From the NCBI GenBank assembly GCA_015232015.1, contig JADGAM010000013.1, positions 1 to 46,998 of the forward strand: DNA of 46,998 bases. Direction: 5' to 3'. A model generated the notes under the pieces. It was given only the letters and a program-made list of their open reading frames with translations, was not told where the DNA came from and searched no databases. The DNA comes from Oligoflexia bacterium (GTDB taxonomy: Bacteria > Bdellovibrionota > Bacteriovoracia > Bacteriovoracales > Bacteriovoracaceae). Each line of letters begins with the position of its first letter. Within the stretch, counting starts at the first letter, position 1. The position numbers and the translations under genes were made by a program. Positions 27,198 through 37,252 of the stretch are shown piece after piece.

Positions 27198-30100
27198 CTA
27201 GCGCTCTAGCGCATTAGTCTCTTTTTTCTTAGGCGACAGCAGGTATTTAAATCCCGATCTTGCATATGCTTTAGATATTCTTGTAAAAAGTGAATCATCA
27301 TCATTTGTATTAAATTTATTTTTATTCTTTTTAACTTCATTTAATACATTTTGAGCATCATTTTCATTTAATGCTGATTTTAGAGAAGCATTCTCTGTCT
27401 TTGTAGTATTCTGGTAACTAGAACCAGGGCCACCCATATTTTTATTTCCCAAATCAGCATTCATAACATCCACTACAGTAGAAGAGTTTTTTACAGAAGA
27501 ATCTTGCTGCTTATTTTTACTTAATGATTTATTACCCTTACTCTTGCTATTATCGTCTTTACTCTTTCCCTCTTCTTTTTCTAAAGTAGCTTCATTTAAA
27601 GGACCATCAAACATGACAGTTTTGGAGCCTTCAAAAAATGATTTCCCTGAAAGAGCATCATACATCCGATTTCTATTTTGTATTAATTGCTCAACTCTTT
27701 CTGCATCTCCAACGCTTTTTTTCCATTTATCAAATTCCATTTTTCTATCTTCTCGAGCTTTTTTATATATCGCCTTAGCTTTATTTAAAGCTGCATTGTA
27801 ATTTTCTTGAGAGCTAGCATCTAAAGATTTTCCATATTTATTTGATAATCCATCTGCATTCAATCCCTCACCACCTTCCGTAATTACTGGCCCCGCATAA
27901 CTTGGCATTCCCACATTTCCTTTTTGAGTACCAACTTCTATATTAATTTTATTTTCTTCATATTCAGGAGTCGGTGCCATTCCAGATTCCGATGCAAGTC
28001 CCCCTTCAAACCGAATCTTAAAATTGTCTGCATGCCATTTATATTGGCGCGCTCTTATAAATAATCGATCTTGTACATAATCTTTTAAACCTGCAGCTGT
28101 AACTTCAATAGAACTTATCATGTCGTAAGCAAATTGATAGTAAGTTAAAAGACCAGAGGGCGGGAAAGCAACTTTATCAGTTCTTATATATGGAAATAAG
28201 AAATGCATTTTATAAACATATTCAGCAAACATAAATATATTTTTTTCATGCTCGTCTTTTTTATTGCAATAGTCCTTTCTATTGCGTTCTTCATATACAT
28301 CATCAAGGTTTGATCCATTAACACACTTGTATTTACTATTTTCTTCAAATTTACCAAATACATTCTTTTTAGCATAGGCCATGGCCTCACTCTTAAATTT
28401 TTCCTCAAATTTATCTTTTACAAGATAATTTATAAAATTTTTACTTTTATCATTAAAAAAAGATAAATCCTTTCTCATCTTGTCGTTAGGATATTCAGGA
28501 ATTTCTTGTGCTGTCAAAAAGGCATTGGCCATAGAAAATTTTTCAGCAATATCATAGTAAGGCAAGGAAGCTCTGTCGACCAAGGTGGTTCCGTCAAGTA
28601 TATCTGGAGGTATCAATGGATTTATAAAATAAAAATCGGGATCACACACTCTTTTACCTCTAGGACCAACCTCTTTTTCAAATCTGTAGCAAAATAAATC
28701 TCTTATACAAGAAGAGTCGGGAATTCTTCTTTGATTACAAATAGAAGGATTTCTAATATTAAAATTAAGATAATTTCTTAGACAATTAATATTTATATCA
28801 CACCATAGATATGGAAACCTACAATCGGATGAAGGATAATATTTAAATTTAGTTTTAAGGTTCATCTTTTCATCTATATCCTTAAACATTTTTCTCGTTT
28901 CAAGACTAGATTTTGCAGAAGCAGCTCTAGATATTAGATCATTATAATATTGTCCAAAAGATCCATAGCCACTATCAGGACCAAAAATTACATTCATCAG
29001 TGAACCAATACAAGCTGGATCACGATAACTTGCACAAGTCCAACTCTGGCTCCAACCACCATGAGGTTCATCGAAATTACTCCATATAGTTTTATATTCA
29101 AAATTTTTAAGTTCATTATAAAGTACTTTAAAATCCTCCAGCAAATTTGCATATTGAACAATTGCATTTTGGCGCATAAACGCTTGTAATTCAATGAAAT
29201 CACCCACTACCTCAATATACTCTGATTGATTATCATTTTTACTATTTGCATTTTTCATACTATCTTTGGTCTTAGAATCATCCCTAATGTTACACAATTT
29301 CTTTAAGCAATCATTTTTAAATACCCTTTGAGTAATTACTCCATCCTCTATTAATTTTTTTCTTATATTAAAATACTTTGTGGCCATTATTCTTATTTTT
29401 TCATTAAGAAGCGTATGCCTATCAGTAGCTAAAGCTGCACTTGTGGCCGGAATAGCATCTTTATTTCCTTGAATCATAAAGGTCATTGCATTTAAAAATA
29501 TTTCAAATTGACTAATGGGAAGTGGAGACGCTTTAAAATCACATAAACTAACACACTCATTATTAAATTTTTCTTCTGAATAAGCTGTAAATAAATTTTC
29601 AGATTTCCCCACTTCCACATTATTAGTAGTAGTCTTGGCCGCCATTGCATTCTCAACAAAAATATTTAATACGCTTTTTAAAATCCATACAATAAAAATA
29701 TTATTTTTATTTTTTTTATCATTACTTGCACTGGGAGGTGCCATATCCGGAGTACAAACATTGTTTGTATTTTTAATTAGACCCAAACAACACATTTGAT
29801 TTCCATTTGCTTTTTCCCCAACTGGTATACAATCAGAACAGATATGTGGCACTCCACAGATCTTTATCATTTTTCCATTCTCATAAACATTTTGACAAAT
29901 TTTTGTACAACATTCACTTCCACTATCATCTGTACACTCTTCTCCTTCACCTTTACAATTGGGCGAAACCACAGAATTATCAGAATTTTTACATTCTCCT
30001 AGAGGATAGCGAGTTGTAGGAGGGAACACACATTCCTTAGTACAACACTTTTCTGGTTCACATTTTTTATCACTATTTTTTACATTACTGTCGCTATCTA

Positions 30101-31064
30101 TTGTAGCAACTCCATATATGCAACCCTTCTTATCTTTATTATACTTTTCCTTATCTACAATAAGCCTCTTCTCATTATCAAGTTTTGCAGGTCCACCAAA
30201 AGATATAAACCATAATATTCCATTGTAATCTAATGAATAATCTCTAATTTCTCTACATGCTAATCCATTATCACATAATGCAAGCTCAGGAATGCTAGGA
30301 TTACAAACTTCATCGTTGTAAATAACTTTTGAACACACAATTTTTGATCGACACTCTTTTTGATTTATAATATCTGAAAAACAATAATTAGATATGCAAT
30401 CATTATCATCATTACAACTTGCTGCTAAGGGTTTTTTTGATGGCGCAGAATTGAGCAATGTAATGTCAGCACATTTTAATTTCCTTCCTTCTGAATTGGT
30501 TGCTTTACAAAGAAAACTATCTGAGCAACTTTGCATTTCATCTCTATCATCTGATAAATATTTTAAAACTGCATTATAGTAGGTATTAATCGCATTCTTT
30601 ATATTATCTTTTTCAGAAATATTAATGTTTGCAGCTGTACAAATATTTTCATTTAAAACCCATAACAAAAAATTTTTGCGCTTTAAATTAGTGATATTTT
30701 TTACCTCAGCATTAAAGGGTTCCATGGGTTGCCCTTGATCTGAAATATTTGTTCTCCATCTATCACATAAATATTTTGTATAGGTGTCAGGAGAGGGTCT
30801 TGGTTGGATAGTATTGTAATATTGAGCAAGATCGTCACTGTGCCTATTAGTAATAAGATTATAGGGTCTCGTAGGATCATATGTTGGATGAATCATTCTA
30901 GCATCAACATAAGCTAAATATTTTGCTTTTTCTTCTGTATAACTTTTTATTAGTGCACTCTTTTCAGTTTCAGCTGAAAGTACTTTTGCAAACAAAATCA
31001 GGAAAGCAATAAAAGTTAATATAACAAAAAGTTCCAATGGTTTTTTTAATTTTTTCAAAAGCAT
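27198..31064 (-). CDS. Very large cysteine-rich exported protein of unknown function, 1288 aa
   Basis: Not recognised. An N-terminal hydrophobic signal (LFVILTFIAFLILFAKVLSAE) follows GAGAG. The first 450 residues are cysteine-rich with EGF/knottin-like spacing (CNDDNDCISNYC, CTDDSGSECCTKIC, CSDC), suggesting disulfide-bonded repeats. At about residue 460 is a second hydrophobic segment (IFIVWILKSVLNIFVENAMAA) that could be a membrane span. The remainder is mainly helical, with further cysteine pairs (FRYPYLWCD-type regions, CIRDLFCYRF). The C-terminal 200 residues are Lys/Glu/Ser/Asn-rich and probably disordered. It stands alone between nuoE and the men cluster. A surface or secreted factor is plausible, but this is inference. 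Confidence 0.6.
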   Translation of the reverse strand: MLLKKLKKPLELFVILTFIAFLILFAKVLSAETEKSALIKSYTEEKAKYLAYVDARMIHPTYDPTRPYNLITNRHSDDLAQYYNTIQPRPSPDTYTKYLCDRWRTNISDQGQPMEPFNAEVKNITNLKRKNFLLWVLNENICTAANINISEKDNIKNAINTYYNAVLKYLSDDRDEMQSCSDSFLCKATNSEGRKLKCADITLLNSAPSKKPLAASCNDDNDCISNYCFSDIINQKECRSKIVCSKVIYNDEVCNPSIPELALCDNGLACREIRDYSLDYNGILWFISFGGPAKLDNEKRLIVDKEKYNKDKKGCIYGVATIDSDSNVKNSDKKCEPEKCCTKECVFPPTTRYPLGECKNSDNSVVSPNCKGEGEECTDDSGSECCTKICQNVYENGKMIKICGVPHICSDCIPVGEKANGNQMCCLGLIKNTNNVCTPDMAPPSASNDKKNKNNIFIVWILKSVLNIFVENAMAAKTTTNNVEVGKSENLFTAYSEEKFNNECVSLCDFKASPLPISQFEIFLNAMTFMIQGNKDAIPATSAALATDRHTLLNEKIRIMATKYFNIRKKLIEDGVITQRVFKNDCLKKLCNIRDDSKTKDSMKNANSKNDNQSEYIEVVGDFIELQAFMRQNAIVQYANLLEDFKVLYNELKNFEYKTIWSNFDEPHGGWSQSWTCASYRDPACIGSLMNVIFGPDSGYGSFGQYYNDLISRAASAKSSLETRKMFKDIDEKMNLKTKFKYYPSSDCRFPYLWCDININCLRNYLNFNIRNPSICNQRRIPDSSCIRDLFCYRFEKEVGPRGKRVCDPDFYFINPLIPPDILDGTTLVDRASLPYYDIAEKFSMANAFLTAQEIPEYPNDKMRKDLSFFNDKSKNFINYLVKDKFEEKFKSEAMAYAKKNVFGKFEENSKYKCVNGSNLDDVYEERNRKDYCNKKDEHEKNIFMFAEYVYKMHFLFPYIRTDKVAFPPSGLLTYYQFAYDMISSIEVTAAGLKDYVQDRLFIRARQYKWHADNFKIRFEGGLASESGMAPTPEYEENKINIEVGTQKGNVGMPSYAGPVITEGGEGLNADGLSNKYGKSLDASSQENYNAALNKAKAIYKKAREDRKMEFDKWKKSVGDAERVEQLIQNRNRMYDALSGKSFFEGSKTVMFDGPLNEATLEKEEGKSKDDNSKSKGNKSLSKNKQQDSSVKNSSTVVDVMNADLGNKNMGGPGSSYQNTTKTENASLKSALNENDAQNVLNEVKKNKNKFNTNDDDSLFTRISKAYARSGFKYLLSPKKKETNALER

Positions 31065-31190
31065 AGTAGTACTCTCAATTTATAAATGATTATAAAAATT
31101 AGCTGTATACTCTCATTTTCTACTAGCTGTAATAATTTTGCTATTTATATTTTCTTAACCAGTAAATTAAAAAAAAGGTATGGACTTTTA

Positions 31191-32930
31191 TTAAGAAGCT
31201 GTTTCAATAGTTGACGAAGATGATGAATCAGATCCATCAACTTTAGTAGGCGGGGAAACAAGTTTTTTAGCATACTCTTTTAAAATTTTTCTATCATATT
31301 TCAGACCTTTAAACTCATTTATTTCATCTAAAAAGATTATGCTTTTTGGAATCATATATGATGGCAATTTATCTCTTAAAAAATTAATCACTTTTTTAAG
31401 AGGAACTTTTCTTATCGTCTCAACAAATGCCCAAGGAATCTCTCCAAATTCTTTATGAGGTACTGCTACAACTATGGCATCAGCTACCCAAGACATTTCT
31501 TTAATCTTTTCCTCCACTAAAACTGGATCAATTTTTTCTCCTCCCGATATAAATATATTATCTTTTCGTCCTAATATTTGCAGATCACCTCTATCATCTA
31601 TAAAACCAAGATCGCCAGTTCTATACCATCCTTCTTTATCAATGTTTGTAGGTGATATAATCTCCCCCTCACTATTCAAAAAACCCTTACAAAGCGTTTC
31701 ACTCTTAATAAGAATTTCTTTATGCTCATTTACCTTTATTTCTCTGCCTCTTAAAGGTTTACCTGCAGAGTAATTTGATAGATACACATCACCCGCTCTT
31801 AAAGCAGTTACTTGCGAACACATCTCAGTCGAACCATAGGTCAAACTAATTTTAAAATTTCTTTCCTTGGACCAGTCAAGAGGCCACTTAGGGGTAGGTC
31901 CTCCCCCAATTAATATGGCCTTCATTTTACTCAGTTGATAAGTCAATCGCTCTTTAATTACCAAACGTACAAATTGTGTTGATACCAATGAAACAAAATC
32001 TGGCCCATGATCATAAATAGCACTTTCAATGCCTGAATTTTTATCTGGGATAATTAATTTACTACCAGCAAGTAATGCTCTAATAAAAATCATAAAACCA
32101 CCAACATGATATAGTGGCAGTGATAGCAATGCTTTACTTTCTATGTTCATATCATAAAATGCAATTGATTCCACAGCACTGGTGATCATACTTCTAAAAG
32201 TATGCACCACTGCTTTCTGAGTGTCCGAACCATTACTACTAGAAGAAAGCATTATGAATGCTTCTTTATCTAAGGAAATATTTTCTAAAGTTTCGGATGA
32301 TAATAGAAAATCCTTATTCTTTGGATACATCTCTTTATTATAATAAAAAATTTTTTCATTTATAACTTTTATATCTTTATCACCATAATTTATCCAATAT
32401 ACATCATTGAAAAATTTATCAGTACCTTTATCATTTGTAGCGCTCTTAGCATTTAATGAATTTGCTATAGGGGAATTTTTTAAAATTCTTAACTCTTGAG
32501 ATTGCTCTCTTAAATCAGTATTTGTTATTAAATAATCAAATGGGTATTTTTTTATTATCTCTTTCAATCTTGCTATAGGATATGTCGCAGGAATGCAAAA
32601 TGGAATTATATTAAATTTCCATAATAATAAAACAGTATTAATAAATTCAAAGCTGTTATTTAAATAAACTCCACAAATTTGTCTTTTATTTTTATTCTCA
32701 TTTTCATTTTCATTTTTTCCTTCTCTTTCTTTATGAAAAATTTTCTCTTTTATTAACATTCCAGTAATTTTTTTGTTAATTTTGGCCCATTCACCGTAAC
32801 TAACATTTTTCTTTCCTTTAGTGAAAATAATAGCATCTAAATCTTTGTACTCATCAAATGCTTTACCAATATTTATATATTGTTCAGTCAAAACATTTTT
32901 TTCTTTTAAAAAATCATGTATTCTATTCAT
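31191..32930 (-). CDS. menE: o-Succinylbenzoate-CoA ligase
   Basis: A 579-aa adenylate-forming enzyme that activates o-succinylbenzoate with CoA in menaquinone synthesis. It shows the Ser/Thr-rich P-loop (SSSSNGSDTQKAVVHTF), A5-type motif LTYGSTEM, A7 GWYRTGDLGFIDDRGDL, A8 GRKDNIFISGGEKIDP and the A10 lysine in the GLKYDRK segment. The substrate is assigned from the neighbouring menC, menA and menB genes. The protein is longer than most MenE (about 450-490 aa). The extra length includes a Lys/Asn/Glu repeat insert near residue 75 and a Ser-rich C-terminal tail. It is the last gene of the cluster, 23 bp after menC. Confidence 0.88.
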   Translation of the reverse strand: MNRIHDFLKEKNVLTEQYINIGKAFDEYKDLDAIIFTKGKKNVSYGEWAKINKKITGMLIKEKIFHKEREGKNENENENKNKRQICGVYLNNSFEFINTVLLLWKFNIIPFCIPATYPIARLKEIIKKYPFDYLITNTDLREQSQELRILKNSPIANSLNAKSATNDKGTDKFFNDVYWINYGDKDIKVINEKIFYYNKEMYPKNKDFLLSSETLENISLDKEAFIMLSSSSNGSDTQKAVVHTFRSMITSAVESIAFYDMNIESKALLSLPLYHVGGFMIFIRALLAGSKLIIPDKNSGIESAIYDHGPDFVSLVSTQFVRLVIKERLTYQLSKMKAILIGGGPTPKWPLDWSKERNFKISLTYGSTEMCSQVTALRAGDVYLSNYSAGKPLRGREIKVNEHKEILIKSETLCKGFLNSEGEIISPTNIDKEGWYRTGDLGFIDDRGDLQILGRKDNIFISGGEKIDPVLVEEKIKEMSWVADAIVVAVPHKEFGEIPWAFVETIRKVPLKKVINFLRDKLPSYMIPKSIIFLDEINEFKGLKYDRKILKEYAKKLVSPPTKVDGSDSSSSSTIETAS

Positions 32931-32953
32931 AAATTTTATAGTTGTTAAAAAAA

Positions 32954-34186
32954 TTATATATTGATTGCAGTAACTTTTTTCAAAAAATTACTTATGTTAT
33001 TAAAGTCTAACATAAAAAATAATTGTCCTTTTTCATATCTTAAGTCTAACTCTTTTAATGACAAATCACACTCCATAAATTCAAAAGTTCCTAGTCCTTG
33101 AGGAAAGTGATCATAATTTTGATTTGGATTTTTAAAATAGTTGATATAAATAATTGAATATAACATTAATGTAATACTCGAATCATATGTGGAACTTAAA
33201 ACCAGTGTAATTCCTTTTTTTTGAGCATCTTTTGCAATCTTAAACATGGTTGAAAGGGTTGTGACGGTAGGTTTTATAATTATTGCTTTGGTATTTGTGG
33301 GTAAATTATTAATTTCCAATTGTTCATTTTGATCAATATAATCAAATAATAATTCATCCAATCCAAGTTTTGCATTATATTTATACTTTTTTAATATCTT
33401 ATCTAAATCCTTAACTGTTGCTTTATCTGAAACAGGATCTTCAAAATAAAAAATATCAATTTTTTCAGAAGAAAGAAAATTAACAACAAAATCCATTTCC
33501 TGTTCAGAAAAACTCATATTAAAATCAAGGACAATTTTAAGGTCTAAAATATCATTTTCTTGTTTTAGTTTTTTGATAAATTCTAATTGCTTGTTTAAGA
33601 TCTGTTTTTTGTAATTCATCTTTATCTTCACTGCCGGAAGTACAAAAGATTTTAATTCATTAACAATTTGTTTATATTCTTTTTCATTCGCAGGAGGAGA
33701 TAGGATTAATTTATATATTGGGATAACAATATTTTTTGCATCAAAGTTAAAATTTTGTTGCATACGATTTATATACCAATATAACAATGCCTCTTCTAAA
33801 GCAAAAATTAAGGTTGAGGGTAGTTCTTCTTCGTCTACATCATCTTCGTCATTTTCCTCCTCCTCATTCTCATTCTCATCCTCATATTCCTCATATTCCT
33901 CATCCAACAAACCAAAAAAGCGTTTTTGTAAGTTAAATTTTGTTATATCAATTTTTAATTCTTTAAAATCATCTTTTAATTCTTCTAGTGCAGATAAACA
34001 ATCATCTAAAGTTTCTTCATGTACTCCTGCAAGAGGAGCGCATTCACCTACTCCAAAATAACCATCATTATCAATTATTTTTATATATATTCCCTCTCGA
34101 ACACTATTTTTGCTATTGTGAACAACAACTTCACTCTTAAGAGGAATTAAAAAATAATAAAACTGTAAATTAAATTTAATTGTCAT
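32954..34186 (-). CDS. menC: o-Succinylbenzoate synthase
   Basis: A 410-aa enolase-superfamily dehydratase that converts SHCHC to o-succinylbenzoate. YFGVGECAPLAGVHEETLDDC is the N-terminal capping motif. In the barrel one sees the KxK lysine motif (VKIKM), the metal ligands in VLDFN, YFEDPVSD and LGLDE, and the second catalytic lysine in AIIIKPTV. The ATG at 34186 overlaps the menA stop as ATGA, implying translational coupling. An upstream in-frame start at 34246 is less likely. An acidic low-complexity insert (about residues 105-140, mostly Glu/Asp/Asn) interrupts the capping-to-barrel region and comes from near-repeat DNA at about 33836-33905. Confidence 0.9.
   Translation of the reverse strand: MTIKFNLQFYYFLIPLKSEVVVHNSKNSVREGIYIKIIDNDGYFGVGECAPLAGVHEETLDDCLSALEELKDDFKELKIDITKFNLQKRFFGLLDEEYEEYEDENENEEEENDEDDVDEEELPSTLIFALEEALLYWYINRMQQNFNFDAKNIVIPIYKLILSPPANEKEYKQIVNELKSFVLPAVKIKMNYKKQILNKQLEFIKKLKQENDILDLKIVLDFNMSFSEQEMDFVVNFLSSEKIDIFYFEDPVSDKATVKDLDKILKKYKYNAKLGLDELLFDYIDQNEQLEINNLPTNTKAIIIKPTVTTLSTMFKIAKDAQKKGITLVLSSTYDSSITLMLYSIIYINYFKNPNQNYDHFPQGLGTFEFMECDLSLKELDLRYEKGQLFFMLDFNNISNFLKKVTAINI
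33836..33905 (-). repeat. Acid-coding imperfect repeats in menC
   Basis: Repeats of the type CTCATTCTCATT and CATATTCCT encode an Asp/Glu/Asn-rich insert. The insert sits in a region that varies in length among MenC proteins. Confidence 0.7.
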
Positions 34187-35118
34187 ACAATAATTACACC
34201 TATAGAAAAAAGAATTGAGTAAAAGAAAAGATATTTTCCAGTACATGCTAAGAAATTATTAAATCTGCAATCTATGGGATCTTTTAAAATTCCTCTCCAA
34301 ATATCTTTAAAATAAAGCAGCAAGCAAAACATACTTAAAATTATAATATAACTTCTAACAGAGCTAGAAGTTGCTAAAAAATATATTATAGGAATAAGAA
34401 AAGAGATGATCACAAAAAAGATGGGCAAAACCCTTCCAAACTTTTCGCCAAAAATAACCGCTAAAGTTTTTTTCCCTTTATTAATATCTGAATTCAAATC
34501 TCTAATATTGTTTATGGCCATAATAGCAGATGAAATTGATCCCACTCCCAATCCACATAAAATTACACTAAAATTAAATTTTTGAGTTATAAGATAATAT
34601 GTCCCTGCAACTGCTACTGGCCCAAAGAAAATAAGTGCTAACAATTCCCCTAAAGCGATATGTGAAAGAGGAATTGGTCCTGCAGTGTAGGCCCACGCAA
34701 AGACAATTGATAAAACTCCAATTATTAAAATTACTATTCCACCTTGGGCGGCCACTAAAATCATTCCTAAAAAAAGTGAGAGTGCAATAGTAATTGAAAA
34801 CGCTCTTTTCACCTTCTCAGCTGCAATCAGCCCACTCTGAGTAACTCTTTTGGGACCTAAGCGATCATCTCCGTCAACTCCACTTAAAAAATCGTAATAA
34901 TCATTAATTAAATTAGTTGTTATCTGAAGCAAGAGTGCAGTTATCAAAGTAATTATAATAATAACAACACTTGTAAAATTTACTCTATCTTTTATTTCTA
35001 CCAAAGCAAGAGTGGCACCAAGTATTACTGGCGCTATTGCTGCTGTTAAAGTTTTTGGCCTAATTGCCTCTATCCAATGTCTGTAACTATAATTATAATT
35101 GCAATCGTAATTTTGCAT
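34183..35118 (-). CDS. menA: 1,4-Dihydroxy-2-naphthoate polyprenyltransferase
   Basis: A 311-aa UbiA-family membrane prenyltransferase that attaches the isoprenoid tail to DHNA. It has about eight to nine transmembrane segments, the first Asp-rich motif as LINDYYDFLSGVDGDDRLG and the second as NNIRDLNSDINKGKKTLA. The N-terminal WIEAIRPKTLTAAIAPVILG is typical of MenA. An ATG at 35118 gives the normal length. A longer in-frame start (35226) would overlap menB by 80 bp and is disfavoured. The stop overlaps the menC start (ATGA). 28 bp downstream of menB. Confidence 0.93.
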   Translation of the reverse strand: MQNYDCNYNYSYRHWIEAIRPKTLTAAIAPVILGATLALVEIKDRVNFTSVVIIIITLITALLLQITTNLINDYYDFLSGVDGDDRLGPKRVTQSGLIAAEKVKRAFSITIALSLFLGMILVAAQGGIVILIIGVLSIVFAWAYTAGPIPLSHIALGELLALIFFGPVAVAGTYYLITQKFNFSVILCGLGVGSISSAIMAINNIRDLNSDINKGKKTLAVIFGEKFGRVLPIFFVIISFLIPIIYFLATSSSVRSYIIILSMFCLLLYFKDIWRGILKDPIDCRFNNFLACTGKYLFFYSILFSIGVIIV

Positions 35119-35146
35119 TTCTAATATCTGCTTAGTGATAATAAAC

Positions 35147-35968
35147 CTATGGTCTTTTTTTGAACTTATTAAAATTTGGTTTTCTTTTTTCCAGATATGC
35201 TTTATGACCCTCTTGACCTTCTTCACTCATATAATAAAGCATAGTAGCGTTTCCTGCTAACTCTTGTAATCCCATTTGACCATCACAATCAGCATTGAGC
35301 GCCGCCTTTAAACATCTTATTGCCATTGGTGACTTTTGTAGAATTTCTAAAGACCACTCTATGGTTTCTTTTTCTAGTTCTGCCAGCGGGACAACTTTAT
35401 TTACTAGACCCATTTGTAGGGCCTCAGCTGCTTTATACTGCCTACATAAAAACCAAATTTCTCGAGCACGCTTTTGCCCTACTATCCGAGCAAGGTAACT
35501 AGCACCGAGACCTCCATCAAATGACCCCACTTTTGGTCCTGTTTGACCAAAAATGGCATTGTCGGCAGCAATGGTTAAATCGCAAACTAAATGTAAAACA
35601 TGACCTCCACCAATCGCATATCCGGCCACCATAGCAATAACAGGTTTTGGCATTGTTCTTATTTGTCTTTGTAAATCTAAAACGTTTAAGCGAGCAACAC
35701 CTTTTTCATCAACATAACCATCATTACCTCTTATTCTTTGATCCCCTCCTGAACAAAATGCTTTTTCACCTTCTCCAGTTAAAATTATCACTCCTATGTT
35801 TTCATCATTTCTAGCATCATCAAAAGCAAGAATCATTTCCTTAACAGTAAGTGGTCGAAAGGCATTGTGTACTTTAGGGCGGTTGATAGTGATTTTTGCC
35901 ATTCCTTCTTCGCTCTTATGATACAATATATCTTGAAAATTAAAATCCCTAATATCAGTCCACATCAT
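35147..35968 (-). CDS. menB: 1,4-Dihydroxy-2-naphthoyl-CoA synthase
   Basis: A 273-aa crotonase-fold enzyme closing the second ring of menaquinone. It closely matches the E. coli family pattern: [63 protein letters not shown] and the C-terminal [11 protein letters not shown] Gly follows PKV (QTGPKVG), as in the bicarbonate-dependent type I MenB. AGGAG precedes the start region. It lies 20 bp downstream of the alpha/beta hydrolase gene and 28 bp before menA. Confidence 0.96.
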   Translation of the reverse strand: MMWTDIRDFNFQDILYHKSEEGMAKITINRPKVHNAFRPLTVKEMILAFDDARNDENIGVIILTGEGEKAFCSGGDQRIRGNDGYVDEKGVARLNVLDLQRQIRTMPKPVIAMVAGYAIGGGHVLHLVCDLTIAADNAIFGQTGPKVGSFDGGLGASYLARIVGQKRAREIWFLCRQYKAAEALQMGLVNKVVPLAELEKETIEWSLEILQKSPMAIRCLKAALNADCDGQMGLQELAGNATMLYYMSEEGQEGHKAYLEKRKPNFNKFKKRP

Positions 35969-35988
35969 AAATAAATTAACTCCTAAAT

Positions 35989-36924
35989 TTAGCTATTAAG
36001 AAAATTATTAATCTCTTTTGCAATATCTTCTCCTTCATCTTCTAAAAGGTAGTGATCTGCATTTTTATAAGTTTTCACTCTTGCATCTGGATATATCTCT
36101 CTCCAACGCTTCAAGAATTTTAAATTAAAACAAAAATCTCGTTCTCCCCATAAAATTAATTTCGGAATTTTTTTTAATTCTGGAGAAGTAAGCCTCTTTT
36201 CTATATTTTTAAGTTCAAAAAAGGTGTGATGAAATTTGTGTAAAGGAATGTCTTTAACAAAAGCATCAATAGCAATTCTGTTATTGTAACTATCATATGG
36301 ATACAAATATAAACTCTTAATCTCTTTTGAAAGAGGTTTTTTGGTAGTCATAATTGTTGCTGCTAAAGCAAACAAATTAAAACCTCTGCTTAGTATTTTC
36401 CCTAAAAATGGAAGTTTTAAGAGTGCAATTCTATATGGAATATTTTTAGAGGTAAAGGCCGCTGTATTCATTATCACAACTTTTTCAACTAAATCACCAC
36501 CTATGTTTGCTCGGACCATTAGACCCATCCCTATAGCACCACCCCAATCATGCACAATTAATGAAAATTTTTTTAACTTCAAATGTTCACATAAAAGCAA
36601 TTGTAAATTTTCAATATGATTTTTTAAATTATATTGAGAATAATCATTGGGTTTATCAGAAAGTCCCATTCCTAAATGATCTGGTACTATCACTCGGAAA
36701 CCAGCTACTTTTAAGACTAAAATCAAATTGCGATAAAAAAAAGACCAAGTAGGATTCCCATGTAGTAACACCACTGTCTTTTTTGGGGGGTGATCAACAT
36801 CAGGGTTGTGGGCCTCATCCAAATAATGAAGCCTATACTTTGTTGTAGGATGAACATAATAATTGGATTTAAATGGATAATGTTGACTTAAAAGCTCTTT
36901 ATAATTTATATTTTTATGAAACAT
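35989..36924 (-). CDS. Alpha/beta hydrolase with Asp nucleophile (haloalkane dehalogenase/OleB-like) in the men cluster
   Basis: A 311-aa alpha/beta hydrolase. [14 protein letters not shown] gives the oxyanion-hole region; VHDWGGAIG places Asp, not Ser, at the nucleophile elbow; [10 protein letters not shown] carries a candidate acid; and [11 protein letters not shown] has the catalytic His. MenH enzymes use Ser (GYSMGG), so despite its place at the head of the men operon this is more like haloalkane dehalogenase, epoxide hydrolase or OleB relatives. No thioesterase for DHNA-CoA is otherwise visible, so it might supply that step, but this is speculative. 20 bp before menB. Confidence 0.75.
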   Translation of the reverse strand: MFHKNINYKELLSQHYPFKSNYYVHPTTKYRLHYLDEAHNPDVDHPPKKTVVLLHGNPTWSFFYRNLILVLKVAGFRVIVPDHLGMGLSDKPNDYSQYNLKNHIENLQLLLCEHLKLKKFSLIVHDWGGAIGMGLMVRANIGGDLVEKVVIMNTAAFTSKNIPYRIALLKLPFLGKILSRGFNLFALAATIMTTKKPLSKEIKSLYLYPYDSYNNRIAIDAFVKDIPLHKFHHTFFELKNIEKRLTSPELKKIPKLILWGERDFCFNLKFLKRWREIYPDARVKTYKNADHYLLEDEGEDIAKEINNFLNS

Positions 36925-37030
36925 AAAATATTTTTTAAAGTAGTTTTTTTAGATTAACAAGAGGAAATAGCAGTAAAAAATTTACGCGATCACCCTTAAT
37001 AATTTTGAATAAATTTTTATTATAAAATCC

Positions 37031-37165
37031 ATGGAAGAAAAAATAAAAGCAAGCATCGTAAACATTATTGAGAATAACATTGGTAATGATGTTGGAATAT
37101 TTCTCTTTGGTTCACGTGCCAATGAAAATGCAATGCCAAGAAAGTTTTCTGATTACGATAATATT
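37031..37165 (+). pseudogene. Remnant of a minimal nucleotidyltransferase (MNT) gene
   Basis: The frame opening at 37031 encodes about 44 residues ending in FLFGSRANENAMPRKFSDYDN. This matches the N-terminal strand and GSx(n)SDxD catalytic motif of MNT-type nucleotidyltransferases (often HepT partners). The motif has two more residues than the usual GSx10DxD. The remaining domain is absent; the sequence then runs in frame through unrelated DNA into the next gene's signal peptide. No ribosome-binding site precedes it. Confidence 0.6.
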
Positions 37166-37240
37166 TATCAGTATTCACCGATAAGTTATATGTTATCTAT
37201 AAAATTAATCTACAACAAACTGACTTATTTTTATTTATGT

Positions 37241-37247
37241 AGGAGAG
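37241..37247 (+). promoter_or_regulatory. Ribosome-binding site that marks the true start of the exported GxxH protein
   Basis: AGGAGAG, 5 nt before the ATG at 37253, is among the best Shine-Dalgarno sequences in the window. It argues that the in-frame upstream MNT-like segment is not part of the protein. Confidence 0.7.
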
Positions 37248-37252
37248 AATTT

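Noticed and set aside
35989-36924. Calling the alpha/beta hydrolase MenH
   Set aside because: The nucleophile elbow holds Asp (HDWGG) instead of Ser.
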